The position numbers and the translations under genes are program-made. From Panicum virgatum (taxonomy: Eukaryota > Streptophyta > Magnoliopsida > Poales > Poaceae): a stretch of 64,000 nucleotides of DNA. Below are positions 1 through 11,358 of this stretch, one piece after another (position 1 is the first letter of the stretch; each line of letters opens with the position of its first letter). The stretch lies in NCBI RefSeq assembly GCF_016808335.1, contig NC_053146.1, positions 39,428,470-39,492,469 of the forward strand. Direction: 5' to 3'. Under the pieces are notes generated by a model, which had not been told where the DNA came from, did not search any database, and saw only the letters and a program-made list of their open reading frames with translations.

Positions 1-735
1 CCCCGAACACCAGCAGAAGTATGATAAGGTCAAAGCTCAGTTGGAAGCCGATCTCATCGGCTCTTTCGAGAGGACCCGCAGCCATGGCATCAGGTGGAAG
101 GGGTTCTCACCCGAAGGCGCTCTCGACAACGTCGACCTATCTGTACCATCAGAGGAGTGCACCATGGCCCTACGCCAGGAGATGAACTACATGGTGGCTC
201 ACTCGCTTCATCGGCACTCAGAAAGCCTGGTGAACGAGCTCGAGCGCGTGGCACATCGCGTCGTCCAGGAGGTGATCAAGAACCAGTACTCCCCATCGGG
301 ACCAATCCTGGGGAGTCACAGGGGAGAAGCCCCACTTCAGTCTAGGCCGCCATTGCCATACTCGCTCACAACTCCAGGGCCGCAGAGTTCGCCGATCTGC
401 GTCGTCTACAAGATCGGCAGTGATCCCGGGGAGGATCAGTTCCTGAGCGAGCCGCCTAAGGAGATCCCACACGGCTACACGTGCATGTACATACCTGACA
501 ACATCAACCCAACACTCGCGGGACAGTTGGTGAGTACAGGAGCTTCAGGGACAGATGTAGAGAAACAAGCATGGCTAGCGAAGTACGCTACCGGGCCGAG
601 TGCTGAACCCTCGACCCCAGGAGTTCTTAGTATGGAACAGATCAGCGCAATACTAAGGGACCAGTTCGGCATTCTGCCCAAGAGAAAGGCGATCGGCTAT
701 ACCAAGCCGTACCCAAGTGACTACGACTTGATCCC
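1..735 (+). pseudogene. Tat-type Gypsy gag fragment (family Tat-2), cut by window edge and by a junction
   Basis: An open frame runs in from the left edge and encodes the N-terminal part of a Tat-lineage gag. It matches, nearly residue for residue, the gag of the full Tat-2 element on the opposite strand (54384-53722 and 51062-50720), with shared blocks such as LVNELERVAHRVVQEVIKNQ and YPSDYDLIPLP. There is no LTR at either end. The similarity stops at about 733-741, where the sequence becomes Mutator-like transposase on the other strand. The frame then stays open for a few meaningless codons to a stop at 787. It is a broken internal piece of a retrotransposon whose 5' end would lie left of the window. 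The exact junction is uncertain by a few bases. Confidence 0.85.
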
Positions 736-738
736 GTT

Positions 739-1720
739 GCCTACAAGTGGATGTGATGTTACGGTGATTTTGCGCAACAGCAGTTAATCTACATGTATGT
801 GGTGTAATAATTGAACACTCCCAGTGTGTCTTGTACTTGCCCTTGTAGGCATGTACTCGCCATGTACAATCGCCATTGACACACTTCACCTCATATTCTT
901 TGATGCTAGACTTCACAACTCTGAATTCCTTCTTCAACAATATAGCCCAAAGCTTCACAACATCCTTCACAGCTTCAATGCTAGGATACTTTGCCCCCTA
1001 CATAACCTCATTCTCTCTGTATTCCTACTCATTACTCCTAATATCCTGCATCACTGGATTTCCAAAACCCTTGTCTCGCCATTCACCTAGCAACAGGTAG
1101 TCCTCATCGTCTGATGAGTCCCCACATTCTTCCATCATTTGAGCCTCCTGGTCTTCATTCTCTACAACTTCCACTATTTCAGGTATCCGCTCCCCCTCAT
1201 CAGCTAAACCTTGCGGCTCAGGTTGAATGACAAGCACATTCTGATCTTCTTTTTCTCCTACCTGATCAGCTATACCTTGCGGCTCAGGTTCTATGACATG
1301 CATGTTCTGATCTTCATTTTGTTGTTCCACTGCTTGGTTCATTTGAGATGATGTACTTGTTGACCCTTCACGGAAATGAGCTGCCTTCTGGTGAATCTGA
1401 ATTAGCATTGCAAGAGGCCACCCGCGGTCAAGAGCTGGTTGCATGTAAGTCCGCCATTCTTCGGTATTTGTTATAAGCATCAACTCCCAGAAATCCCCTT
1501 CAGTTGCCCAATTCGTCACAGTCTGAACGGTTAGGAAATGGATCTTTGAATTCACATTGAATATCTCATGAAGACATTTGCGTATGGAACCAAAACTCCT
1601 CTCTAAGGGTTTATCTATTCCGCACTCTCTGCGTTCAAAAGCTGATAGATTTACTCCATACGCATCATGAGAAATATAGTAGTCACCACAATGAACTTGA
1701 AAACGAAGCTTCCTCGACAT
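739..1720 (-). pseudogene. MULE transposase N-terminal fragment
   Basis: The likely start is the ATG at 1720 (MSRKL). The first part (1720-1030) aligns with the N-terminal region of the right-hand MULE protein (blocks VNLSAF, DKPLERSFGSI, GWPLAMLIQI), followed by an acidic linker. The frame has TAG stops near 1023 and 990, where the relative has Trp and Gln. It then resumes into the Mutator DNA-binding domain (VKDVVKLWAILLKKEFRVVK, with the Cys pair in KCVNGDCTWRVHA). The sequence ends abruptly at about 739. The catalytic core is missing, so this is a pseudogene. Confidence 0.85.
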
Positions 1721-1829
1721 ATCTGGCCACACAATAATGATATTAAACTGATTATTAATCTACTGTGTTAACAAAAATAATTACAACATAATCTATTTGT
1801 AAAGCGTGGAAGAATTTTGGTTACCTATA

Positions 1830-2240
1830 GTCGCCGGCTCGAAAATCCGGCAGGGCTTCGCCTCTCTCCCTCCCTCCCTCTCTTTTCTTGGTTTCTGGAA
1901 TTTTAGTGATGCAAATGAGGAGTGGGGGGACCAGCCAAGACTTATATAAGGGCGGGGGAGCCGATCGCCCTGCTGCCAGGCGGCCGGGGCCGGCCGCCCC
2001 GCTGCTGGGCGGCCTGGGGGGCCGGCCGCTCCGCTGCCGGGCGACCGGTCCTCCAGGGGCTTTTCTGTAAAAAATTTCACAAAATTTTTGCAGAAAAGCC
2101 CCTGCCACCCCGCAGCGGGGCGACCAGGTCCCGGCCGCCCAGCAGCGGGGCGGCCGGTCTATATTCCTGTAAATTTCGAAAACAAAAATATATTTTTGTA
2201 AAAAACAAAAATATAAAAATAAAAAAATAAAAAAATCGCG
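1830..2240 (-). repeat. Left MULE terminal region with TATA promoter
   Basis: This GC-rich block contains repeated GGCCGGCCGCC-type motifs and a TATATAA core at 1942-1949. It occupies the same place as the terminal inverted repeat of the right-hand MULE, which also has TATATAA followed by the 5' end of the transposase gene. The outermost part (2160-2240) is AT-rich. An internal stem is visible around 2058-2105, where AGGGGCTTTTCTG pairs with CAGAAAAGCCCCT. Several long open frames here are GC-rich artefacts. Confidence 0.6.
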
Positions 2241-2949
2241 GACGCAGCCAGCTTCTACTTGGGCTGGGTGGCTGGCTAGTCCGACTAAAAATGAGTCCGA
2301 CTTGTTTGGCCCGTAAACATGGACTAGGGAACAAGCCCTGGCGCCCCCTGGGCTCCACTATCCTAAACTTTTAAATGATCCCTGTTCGTTTAGCTTTTAA
2401 ATTTATTCTATAAAAATATTTTTTAAGCTTTTGTTAAAATTAATCTAATTAAAATAATATCACATATTAAAAAATATAAAGAGGGCACGAAGCTAATGAA
2501 ATATTTAAGTACATATTACTTTTTTACATTTATTGAATATCTAGGAAACCAAATAATTAGTGTGATTTTCAACCACAACTATTATATTTAATTAGGGGAA
2601 TATGATCATTTTCCACTACTAGTATTGCATCTAAAATTTTTCAAATAAAACACTTATTTTGGCCCATTGTATGCATGAAAACAGAAAGTAAATAAACTAT
2701 AACTCTGAAACCAAGAATCTAATTAAATTTTAATTACACTATTATATATAATATTCATTCCATCCAAAATAATATATTTTTATATAGGCCAATTTGCTCT
2801 ATAGCACTATTTGGAAGCCTATTTGCAAATATACCATTGCGTCACTTTGGATTATTATTTTATCACTAGTTTGTTACCACGGTTTGCTATTCATGGCCTG
2901 TTATAACAGGAGGCGGTCATCTCTGCACCATCTACTTTCCATCCGAAGA

Positions 2950-3790
2950 AGTCTACATAACCCTTCAACTATTGCAGCAGGACCACTTCACCTCAAAAAC
3001 TATAAAACCAGATATTTAAAACACGTAACTTTGTGAAACCATTCACTTAAACCCCTTTCCTGTTTTGCTGAGTGGTTTCGTTTCGCATATGTGGCGTGTT
3101 GAGCTGGATAGAAATGTTGAGGTGTACCATCTGACACGTGGGGTCAACTTATAAGCGGCACCTCTTCTCCCCTCTCTTCTTCTCCCACCCCTCTCAGTCT
3201 TCTCCCCTCTCTTCTTCGACTCGCGTGCCAATGCTGGTGCCGAGCTACCTCCCTTGCCACCCCCTTGTGCGCGGCATATTACCCGCCAGCTGTATAGTTG
3301 TTGTCGCGAACGGCTGCGACCCATGCGCACAGGCGACCATCAACACCTCCTGCTCACTCAGCATTATAATTTTTTTTAAGGCAAATTCAGTTTTTATCAT
3401 TATTTGGCTAAGTATGTGTGTAAGAAATGTAAACCCTTTTTATTTTTTTAATCAAATTAACACATAAAAAATGGTCCATAATGAGCGTCAACAACTATCC
3501 AAAAGCCAAGGCGCGAAATGTCGATCGATCAGGATGCGTTGTTCAGGCTCCCACGAATCAGAGGGTCCACATAACAGATGTAATCGACTTAGAACAAGGC
3601 CAGCGCACCCATAACCGACTTAAGTGCCCACTGGTCAGCTGAAAAAGGTCTACATAACCACCCTCCCCCAACTATTCAGGACCCCCAACCTCCCAAACTA
3701 TAAAAACGGATATTCTACCCCCTCAACTTTTAAAAACTGATCAAATAACTCCCGCCCACATCGTGGTTTTGGATGGTGATTTTGCTACAC
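2950..3790 (+). repeat. Pair of diverged direct repeats (about 150 bp each)
   Basis: 2950-3110 and 3640-3790 share GTCTACATAACC, CAACTATT, AACTATAAAA and GATATT in the same order and orientation. The CCCCTCAACTATT style is typical of termini of small grass DNA transposons. Here the copies are direct rather than inverted, so they may be two independent ends or fragments. No target duplication was found. Confidence 0.4.
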
Positions 3791-4139
3791 TAGCACGGTT
3801 TGGTCTTTTTCTTTCTTATTTATTTCTGCTGAATCTTTAAAATTATAGTAAATCATAAAATTGAAAATTCAATTTTGTTGGACTCCACGTGAGTAAATCT
3901 AAACAGTGAATATGTATTATAGTATACTTTAGTACAAAGGTTTTGCTACGGCTTTAGATTTATACTTTTCTGTAATTAATTAGAATAATCCATAGCTGCC
4001 GCTTCTATGGTCCAATTGTGGTAAAAAAAATTTATTGGCAAATTATTGTATTCTTGAATTGTAGGAAAAAAATTGTACTTACTGGGTCATGTATAACCTA
4101 GTTATAGATAAAGCCTAGATTTAACAAGCATAAACCTAG

Positions 4140-4900
4140 TTTAGGCTGAAGTAGCTCATCTTGGGGTCCCCGAGATTGCCTAGGAGTTTCGGTATGGGTC
4201 TATCTCTTATTTTCCTTTTCAATTCTTAGATATCTATTATAGACATATCTTCTAGATTTATATATTTGCATGACTTATAGTATGCCGTGTCAAATATGTA
4301 TTTTATGATTAGTTTATATTCTCGCTTTATAGCTTGTATGATTAGAAGAGTAAATCTAGTGCCATGGCACCGGCCCCAGTATCCGAAAGTTTTCTCTAGT
4401 ATGATGTCTGTCTATCTGGAGGGTGGGGGCTCCGTGCGGGATACTAGAGTATCACTTATTGATGTAGCCATGGTGCTTGGGTGAATAATGTGTTGCTAGA
4501 TGTCGCCCTTTTTAACGGTTTGTAGAGGTCGGTTTGTAGAGGTAGCCATTATGTGGTGATAGTCCTATCGGATCACTGTAATCCTCCAAGTTCAGTTAGT
4601 GGGTAAAAAGTCCATAAAGTGATCAAGTCAGTTAGGCAATTTGATCAGTCAGTCCTATGCGGTTCTCCCGGTAGTATCTGGGAGCTTAGAGCTGGGATAA
4701 TTATGTGTATGGTGTAAATATATAATAAAACTATAAATGTAACTAGGAGTACATAAAACCCGGATAGCTATCATCTTTATTTCTCCTTGCGTTGCCTTTT
4801 CCTGAGTTTGAGCATGATAGACTTGTGTATCACACTACCTTTATTACTATATTATTGTACACTTATTTATGCAATTGAATATCCAACCAAAATTTGATCA
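4140..4900 (+). repeat. Degenerate Athila-type LTR relic
   Basis: This stretch aligns in order with 10240-10940 of the Athila LTR. Shared segments include the GGGTGGGGGCTCCGTG block, ACTAGAGTATC, GGTTTGTAGAGGTAGCCA, TCACACTACCT and TTATTTATGCA. It has many substitutions and indels and neither LTR end is recognisable. It is an old solo LTR or fragment of the same lineage. Confidence 0.65.
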
Positions 4901-5366
4901 TTAAACAACTGTAAAGCTAATTGTAAATGACAAATTTTATATTTTTTTAAAACAAAAATAGTTGGAATGATATTATAATACGGAAAATGATATCGGTTGG
5001 TATGAAGAATTTCCTGTCACATATTCACCCCTAATTAGTAGTGAGGAGCATGTGACGAGCGGCGTGGTCTGGCTGTGGGCCTGTGGCAAGGCGGGCTGCC
5101 TCATCGATCACCCACGCCAGCTCTGCCATTGCTTTCGCCACGCAAGCGTTCGTTGAATCAATGGTAAGGAGCATCATCCTATCGGCGCATCATCCTATCG
5201 GCGGATATATTGAGGAAGAGTAAGGAGGAAGTTAGATGGCAGTGAGAGGAGGTGAGAGGCCACGACGCGAGGGTTAGCTTGCCCATTGGCAACTGGCCAT
5301 GCATGACATGAGTTTCCCATCCAATCCAAGGGAGCGGCTTGCCCAGCGTTGGGACTCCAGAGCTCT

Positions 5367-7101
5367 TGAAGCGCATCTAGGCCCATAGATGCAATCAGTA
5401 AGTTTCGGTGATTAATGACAACCGTATGCGACTAATGTGTGTTTTGAAGGAAATATTATTTACAAGTTAAGTCGCATATGAAATGTGAAAGGAGACCCCT
5501 CAAAATACATGATCAAATGTTTCACGGACTCAATTTTCAAGGATTAGGACCATTCTAGATTCAAGTGTCACAAGGAGATGAAGGACACTTGTTTTAGTTT
5601 GAGTTTTATAGGTTTTAGTTTGTGATTGTACTATTAAGAGGGGTTCTTGGGTTTGTAGTTTGACTCGAATCGATTTGGCCTTAGAAACGATGCATACTTG
5701 CTCATCTTAGTCCAAGACAACTCAAAAGAACTCAAGAAAACACTTGGAAGAACAAAAGCTCGAAGATAGAAACAATTCCAAATCAACTTAGCTGAGATCA
5801 GAGAAAATCAGTTGCACCGGTTACACCAGTGAGATAGCACCGGTGTATCCACAGGCGACCGGTTGCACCGGAGCCTGAGCTCCGGTTCATCCGGACATTG
5901 CTGCAGGGGTCGATTGAAGGAAAACACAGTATCACCAGTTACACCGATGCCACATGAACTAGCACCGTTCTAATCACCGTGGCATCCTTCAGAGAGCATG
6001 TATTTTGGTGTCAGAAGTTTTCTTCAGCACCGGTTGCACTGGTGGCATGAAATGGAAGCACCGGTGTATTCACTATACTAATGATCAGAGGCTCTATTTG
6101 ACTAAAGCTCAAATACTCTTCAGCACCGGTTACATGCCTCACATGAGCAAGCACTGGTGCAATTCTGTTAGACTGGCACTATGTCAGATTGTCAATGGCA
6201 ACTATTTGGATTCAGAGTGACCGGTTACACCAGTTCTGCAGCTGCGGCCTAACCGGTGCCTATGATTTTTTGGGTAGTTTGTTCCCAACGGCTAGGGGTA
6301 CTTCTCCACTCTATATAAGTTGACCGCCTGGCTCATTTATGATGCCTTTGATGCATTGAATACCTAAGGCCACCCTAGAGAAGAGAAGAGAAGTGTTTGG
6401 AGCCATTGAATGAAGATCTAGTGCTTGCAAGTGATCCAAACTTGAAGAATTCAACCATTTCTTGAGTAGCAACTGTGCTAGTGCTTAGGGCCATCTTAGT
6501 GAGGGTCAAGTGAAGCCTTGAGAGATTGTTACTCGTGGTTTTTGACGGCACCTAGACAATCTTGGTAATCGGGAGGTTCTTGGTGAGCTCTTGGAGATTG
6601 TGGGAGTCCCAAGAAAAGAAGATTGTACATGGTGTGAAACTCGCCATTCCGGAGATGGAAAAAGAACATTTTTAGTGAAAACTTGCTTCTTGGTGATGCA
6701 AGGGAGCGATACCCTTAGTGGGTGCTCCAACGTGGATTAGGGGGGAGCGTCAACTCCTCGATACCACGAGAAAAAATCCGATTGTCCTGTGTCCCTCTCA
6801 TTTACTTTACTAGCATTTCTTATATCTTGTGGTTGTTTAAACTCTTGCTTGGTTGCTTTTGTCTAGGAGTTTATCATGCAAGTTTGTTTCTATTGACTAG
6901 GTTGCACAATTATTAGTGTGATTAATGCTAAGGAAAATGAACATGTTAGTGTGTTATCCTACCTAGAATGATGATGCTAGTGTGTTCTAGTTGATAGGAT
7001 CAACCTTTATAGATTGGGCAACACTAGTCTAGGTTAAGGACTCGATAGAAATTCTAAAAACTTGCAATTCAAACCCCATTTCTTGGGCCTCGATCCTTTC
7101 A
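5367..7101 (+). repeat. 5' LTR of the SIRE-type element
   Basis: The LTR is 1735 bp, TG...CA, and pairs with 27519-29193. U3 contains a tandem series of units of about 96 bp built on CACCGGTT-ACACCGGTG doublets (5811-6245). A TATA box (TATATAA, 6312-6318) follows. The palindromes are more eroded here than in the 3' LTR. Confidence 0.92.
6312..6318 (+). promoter_or_regulatory. TATA box of the SIRE 5' LTR
   Basis: TATATAA lies about 100 bp after the last U3 palindrome and is conserved in the 3' LTR at 28406-28412. It marks the probable U3/R promoter for the genomic RNA. Confidence 0.7.
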
Positions 7102-7102
7102 A

Positions 7103-7116
7103 TTGGTATCAGAGTG
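7103..7116 (+). other. Primer binding site (tRNA-iMet type)
   Basis: TTGGTATCAGAGTG starts two bases after the LTR end. TGGTATCAGAG is the usual initiator-methionine tRNA complement of plant Copia elements. It fixes the LTR boundary and the plus orientation. Confidence 0.85.
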
Positions 7117-7151
7117 TAGGCTTTCTTTTTATAGGCTTAAAATCCTAGAGA

Positions 7152-9333
7152 ATGGCTCTGGGGAGTAGTGGACCACCCAAGATCGATGGGAGAAACTATA
7201 ACTATTAGAAAACTCGCATGGCGGGTTACCTTGAGGCTCTCAATCCTCTTGCTTGGGAGGTCATCGACAATGCCGTTACCGGTGTTATGGATGAGGATCA
7301 CACAAAATGGAATGCTAGAGCTAAGAATGCTTTGTTTGATGCTATTATTGAAGAAATCTTTGCTTGTGTGCATAGCAAGAAAACTGCTCATGAAGTTTGG
7401 GAAGAGCTTGAGACCATTCATGTTGGGTCTAAGAAGCTCTGTGAAGAAAAATACCAATGCTAAAAGAGAAACTCAATGAGTTTAAAATGCTTCCTAGCGA
7501 ATTGGTTGAACAAATATATGCTAGGTTGAATGTACTTGTTGAGGACATTAATGCACTTGAAATTTCTCCTTTGTCTAATAGTGACATCATCCAGAAGATC
7601 CTCCACTCATTGCACAAGCCCAAGTAGAACATCGTCACATCCTTGCTTTATGAGAAAGATCTTTTCACTTTACAAGTGAGTGAAGTTGTTGGGAAAATTC
7701 GGTCTCATGAGATGTTTCTCTTGGGCGAAATTGATCCTCCGCAAGCCAAGAAGGACCTTGCACTCAAAGCTAAAAGTGAGCACAAATCAAAGAAGAAGAA
7801 AAAGAGCAAGGCTCCTTCACCAAGCTCAAGTGATGATGAGGCTAGTGAAGAATCAAGTGATGTGGATGGAGACATTGAGCTTGCACTTCTCATGAGGAAG
7901 ACCACCAAGATGATGTCAAGGCTAAACAAGAAAGGGGACAACTATGATCCCAAAAAGAACAAATTTTGTATCCGGAGAAATCAAGACAATTCCAACAAGA
8001 TGTGCTACAATTGCGGGAAGTACGACACCTCTCTTATGATTGCCCCGAACCAATCAAGCCCAACAAAAAGCAAGAAGATAAGGGCAATCAACACAAGCAC
8101 TCAAGGAAGAGCCATGAGAAGACAGACTCAAGAAAGAAGAGGTCTTTCAAGAGAAAAGAGAATATCAAGGCCTTCCTTGGAGAATGGGTCACCGAAGGCG
8201 AAACCTCAAGTGATAACTCAAATGATGATGAATCAAAGAAGACAATTGTGGGAATTGCCATGCATGATGATGATGAGCCACCTCTACCTCCACCACCTAT
8301 GTGCTTCATGGCAAGAGGTAACAACAAGGTGAGCGATGATGAGGACTCCTCTAGTGATGAAAGTGAAAAAGGTCTATCTTCTAATGACTTGCAATCCATC
8401 CTAGATGACCACCAACAAGTGATCAAGAAGTATAAATCTAAATGTAAAGTTATTGAAATCCAATATGCTAAGCTTAAGGCCTCACATGAAGAGTTGCTTA
8501 TTAGACACAAAGAGGTAGTTGAAACTCATGACACATGCATTGTTTCTAGCAAGCAACTTAGAGAGGAGCATGACAAGTTACTTACTACGCACAATGAATT
8601 AGTTGTTAATCATGATGAAGTAGTTGTGCTTAATAAGTCACTTGTCTCAAGCAATAAGAAACTTAAGCTTGATTATGCTAATTTGAACATGAAATATCAA
8701 GAACTTGACTTTGCCTTTGATGCCATGGATGAAGAATTAAAAGCAACCAAAAGGGATGGCATCGAGAAAAACATGTCTACTTCTTGTAATGATCTTGTGG
8801 AGTTACCTCATACTACTACTTGTCATCATACTTCTCCTACTTGTTCCAAGACTAACCATGATAGGGAGAAAAAACTTGAGAAGGAACTTCAAAGTATGAC
8901 CAAGTGCATGTACAATATGACAAAGGGAGCACACTTGCACAAGGTGATTCTCTTCCACAATGCAAGGCACTTTGGGACAAATGGACTTGGATCCTTCCCC
9001 AAGACTCCGGAAAATTGTCCAAAGTCGCCGGAGCTCAAAGCATGCATCACCAAGGAAGTGGGCTCCTATTGTCAACATTGTCAAGTCACCGGGCATCATA
9101 CAAGGGAGTGTCCAATTCCTAATCGCCCTCTTCCTACCTTGCCTCCTAACTACAAGTCACAATTCAATGAACATCATTTCTTGTTAAGCAAACTTAAAGG
9201 TGGCAAGGTTAAGACAAAATTCATTGGTACCCAAGAAAAGAAAAAGCTTCCACGCCAAATATGGGTTCCTAAAGCTTTAGTAACTCATGTCAAAGGACTC
9301 AAAGTTACTTGGGTTCCCAAACCTCAAAAGTGA
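7152..9333 (+). pseudogene. SIRE-type gag, broken by stops and frameshifts
   Basis: The start is ATG at 7152 (MALGSSGPPKIDG), followed by a stop where a Trp is expected (GRNYNY*KTRMAGYL). The capsid region reads through about 7463, then shifts frame, has another stop at 7626, and continues as a Lys/Ser/Asp-rich segment. A CCHC zinc knuckle (CYNCGK...HLSYDC) is split by a frameshift near 8025. The last 455 codons (7966-9333) are open, with a coiled coil of repeated HDE/HNE motifs and a second intact knuckle (CQHCQVTGHHTREC) near 9070-9115. The long gag with two knuckles and a coiled coil is characteristic of the SIRE/Maximus lineage. It is not functional as it stands. Confidence 0.85.
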
Positions 9334-9339
9334 TTCATT

Positions 9340-9630
9340 TGTATGTAGGTGAACTACAAAGCCGGTGGAAAGCATTGGGTGCTTGATAGCGGATGTACAC
9401 AACATATGACCGGCTATGTAAAGATGTTCACCTCAGTAGATGAATATGTGGGCAATCATGAACATGTCACCTTTGGTGATAACTCTAAAGGAAAGGTGGT
9501 AGGTTTGGGTAAGGTGGCCATAACAAAGGATTTACCCATCTCTAATGTTTTGCTTGTTGAGTCGGTTAGCTTTATCTTGCTTTCTATAGCTCAACTTTGT
9601 GATTTAGGACTAATTTGCACCTTTAGTGAT
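9340..9630 (+). pseudogene. SIRE pol N-terminus (aspartic protease), truncated by nested insertion
   Basis: After the gag stop the frame resumes with HWVLDSGCTQHMTG, the Copia protease motif with its catalytic Asp in DSG, and continues to about 9630. There an Athila LTR begins. Integrase, reverse transcriptase and RNase H are not found anywhere in the element, so the rest of pol was deleted rather than merely interrupted. Confidence 0.85.
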
Positions 9631-11105
9631 TGTTGACGCTCACTAACGACCATTTCCAGGCGTCAGCTTGATCAGAAAATCATGAGAGTTTGCATTTCTT
9701 ACACGCATTCTTATCCAATAAAGTCCCTAAACCACACTTTACCATTTAGAATATGCAAGTTGTGTTTTCAAGCTAATATGCAGGTTACAAGCACACTTTG
9801 GCCCGACACAAAATCACAGAAATTATCATAGCACCAATTCAGGCTCAGATGGACCAAAAGTGATGCAAGAACCCAATTCAAACGAGTCAAGACAGGCCAA
9901 CCCCGACGTGGATCAGACAAGGAGGCCCAATACAGCATGCCAAAAGAAGTTGGGGCGGTTGGTGGCCCGGGCAGGCCGACCGACCTACCTGGTCGGCCGA
10001 CCAGGCGTGTGGGCCCACCGCCTCAACTAGGGCACGTGGCATCTCCCCGTTGGTCCCCTACATCGGTTGTGCAGGCTTCACCCCGTCGCTCCCTGCTATA
10101 AATACAAGGGAGGGGTGGAGAATAGAACACACACACACACCACACACCTCTCGTTTCCTCTCTTGCATTCCTTGCATAGTCTTTAGGCTTAGTGGAGTTT
10201 AGGAGAAGTCTAGGAGTCATCGAGTCGCCGGAGTTGCTCGAGAGTCTGGTATGGGTTCATCTCTAGCTCTCTCTTGTAATATTCGGTCATTTGTAATAGA
10301 ATTAGACTATGGTTACCGATATCTGCTTGAAGTATATTCTAAGTTATCGAGTATATGCTTCTTGTCATGGTTGCGTTATTATTCAATGCTTGCATTACAT
10401 GATCGCCCAGTGCTGGAGATGGTTAGTCTTTTGTTCTTAGAACTCTATCAACTGCTCCAGTATTCGTATGATTGCTCTAGTGTGATGTCTGTCCATCCAG
10501 AGGGTGGGGGCTCCGTGTGGGACACTAGAGTATCCCTTACTAGTGTAGACATGGTGTCTAGATTAGCTAAGAGTTGCTGGATGTCAACTATACCCACGGT
10601 TTGTAGAGGTAGCCAGCAGGTGGTGACAGCCCTGTCCGAGCCTTTTAGTAATCCTCCACATTCGGTATGGGGGGTGGGTAGGAGGTACATAAAGTCGCCG
10701 GGGTGTACGGGCTCCTCCCGTTACTTCGATAGCGATCTCACTGTTGTGTAGTTTAATCTCTGACAAGCTAACCAATGAAAAAGTGTAGATATAGCTAGCC
10801 TAGCACAGCTGACTCGAGCTCTGACTTTTACCTTGCTCCCGGCCTAAAGCAACCTTTATTCTTTTATCCAAGAGAGTAGTTTGTGTGTGTCACACTACCT
10901 CCTACCATGTTATTATCTTACCCCTATTTATGCATGAGAATATCCAATCTAGATAGAGCTCACCAACTAATCTATATATCTTCTCAATCATTGCCTTCCC
11001 TGTGGAAATATAAATGACACCCCAGTATACTCCCAGGTAAAATGCTACAGCGGTATTCCGTGCGCTTGCGGATTTATTCGTGGTTCATGAAATACTGCCA
11101 CCCCA
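9631..11105 (+). repeat. Athila 5' LTR
   Basis: The start (TGTTGACGC) is clear. The end is placed at ...CCACCCCA just before AATTGGCGTC, which resembles the tRNA-Asp-type primer site of Athila elements. Inside are an 18-bp perfect palindrome CCTGGTCGGCCGACCAGG (9988-10005) and a TATAAATA box at 10097-10104. A short CA run follows at about 10127-10147. The same LTR family left the relic at 4140-4900. The 3' boundary is uncertain by a few bases. Confidence 0.75.
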
Positions 11106-11358
11106 AATTGGCGTCTGCGGGCGTCATCGCCCAGTGCTGGAGATGGTTAGTCTAGAATTGCAGCAAAACTTTCATTCCGATCCAGAGTCACTTTTGAGGA
11201 GGACGCGAGCTCGTCTCGTATCACCTCGGAGATCACTCCCGGTAGTTGATCCAGTTATCGCATCATTGTCAGCTCCTAGAGCTATGGCCCAGAAGACCGA
11301 CCGGACCCGAGGTTAACACCGGAGGAGAAATTTCGAGATCAAGACAGGTCTTATTGCG

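Larger units (their letters stand above)
736..2240 (-). mobile_element. Decayed Mutator-like element, 5' half only
   Basis: Read on the minus strand this is the 5' end of a MULE related to the one at 37855-59482. It has an AT-rich terminus near 2240, a GC-rich terminal repeat with an internal TATA box, a 5' leader, and then a transposase N-terminus. It is lost at about 735, where a Gypsy gag fragment abuts. The 3' half, the second inverted repeat and the distal target duplication are absent from the window, so it cannot move by itself. Protein similarity to the right-hand MULE is clear but far from identical, so they are separate family members rather than a recent duplication. Confidence 0.8.
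2241..5361. other. Unassigned intergenic DNA with repeat relics
   Basis: No gene is supported here. 2380-2800 is very AT-rich. 3160-3230 is pyrimidine-rich. Two diverged copies of a direct repeat (2950-3110, 3640-3790) and an old LTR relic (4140-4900) lie inside and are listed separately. 5040-5361 is GC-richer DNA into which the SIRE element inserted. It may be former gene space, since it continues at 29194, but I could not recognise a protein on either strand across the rejoined site. Confidence 0.6.

Noticed and set aside
1793..2358. Long open frames on both strands in the left MULE terminal repeat
   Set aside because: They are Pro/Gly/Arg/Ala-rich products of GC-rich repeat DNA, and equivalent frames in the right MULE repeats do not match them.
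3138..3467. Plus-strand 109-codon frame
   Set aside because: Lies in pyrimidine-rich DNA, has no recognisable motif and no matching frame in related sequence.
10120..10150. CA microsatellite as a separate locus
   Set aside because: Only a short run inside the Athila LTR; mentioned with that LTR.
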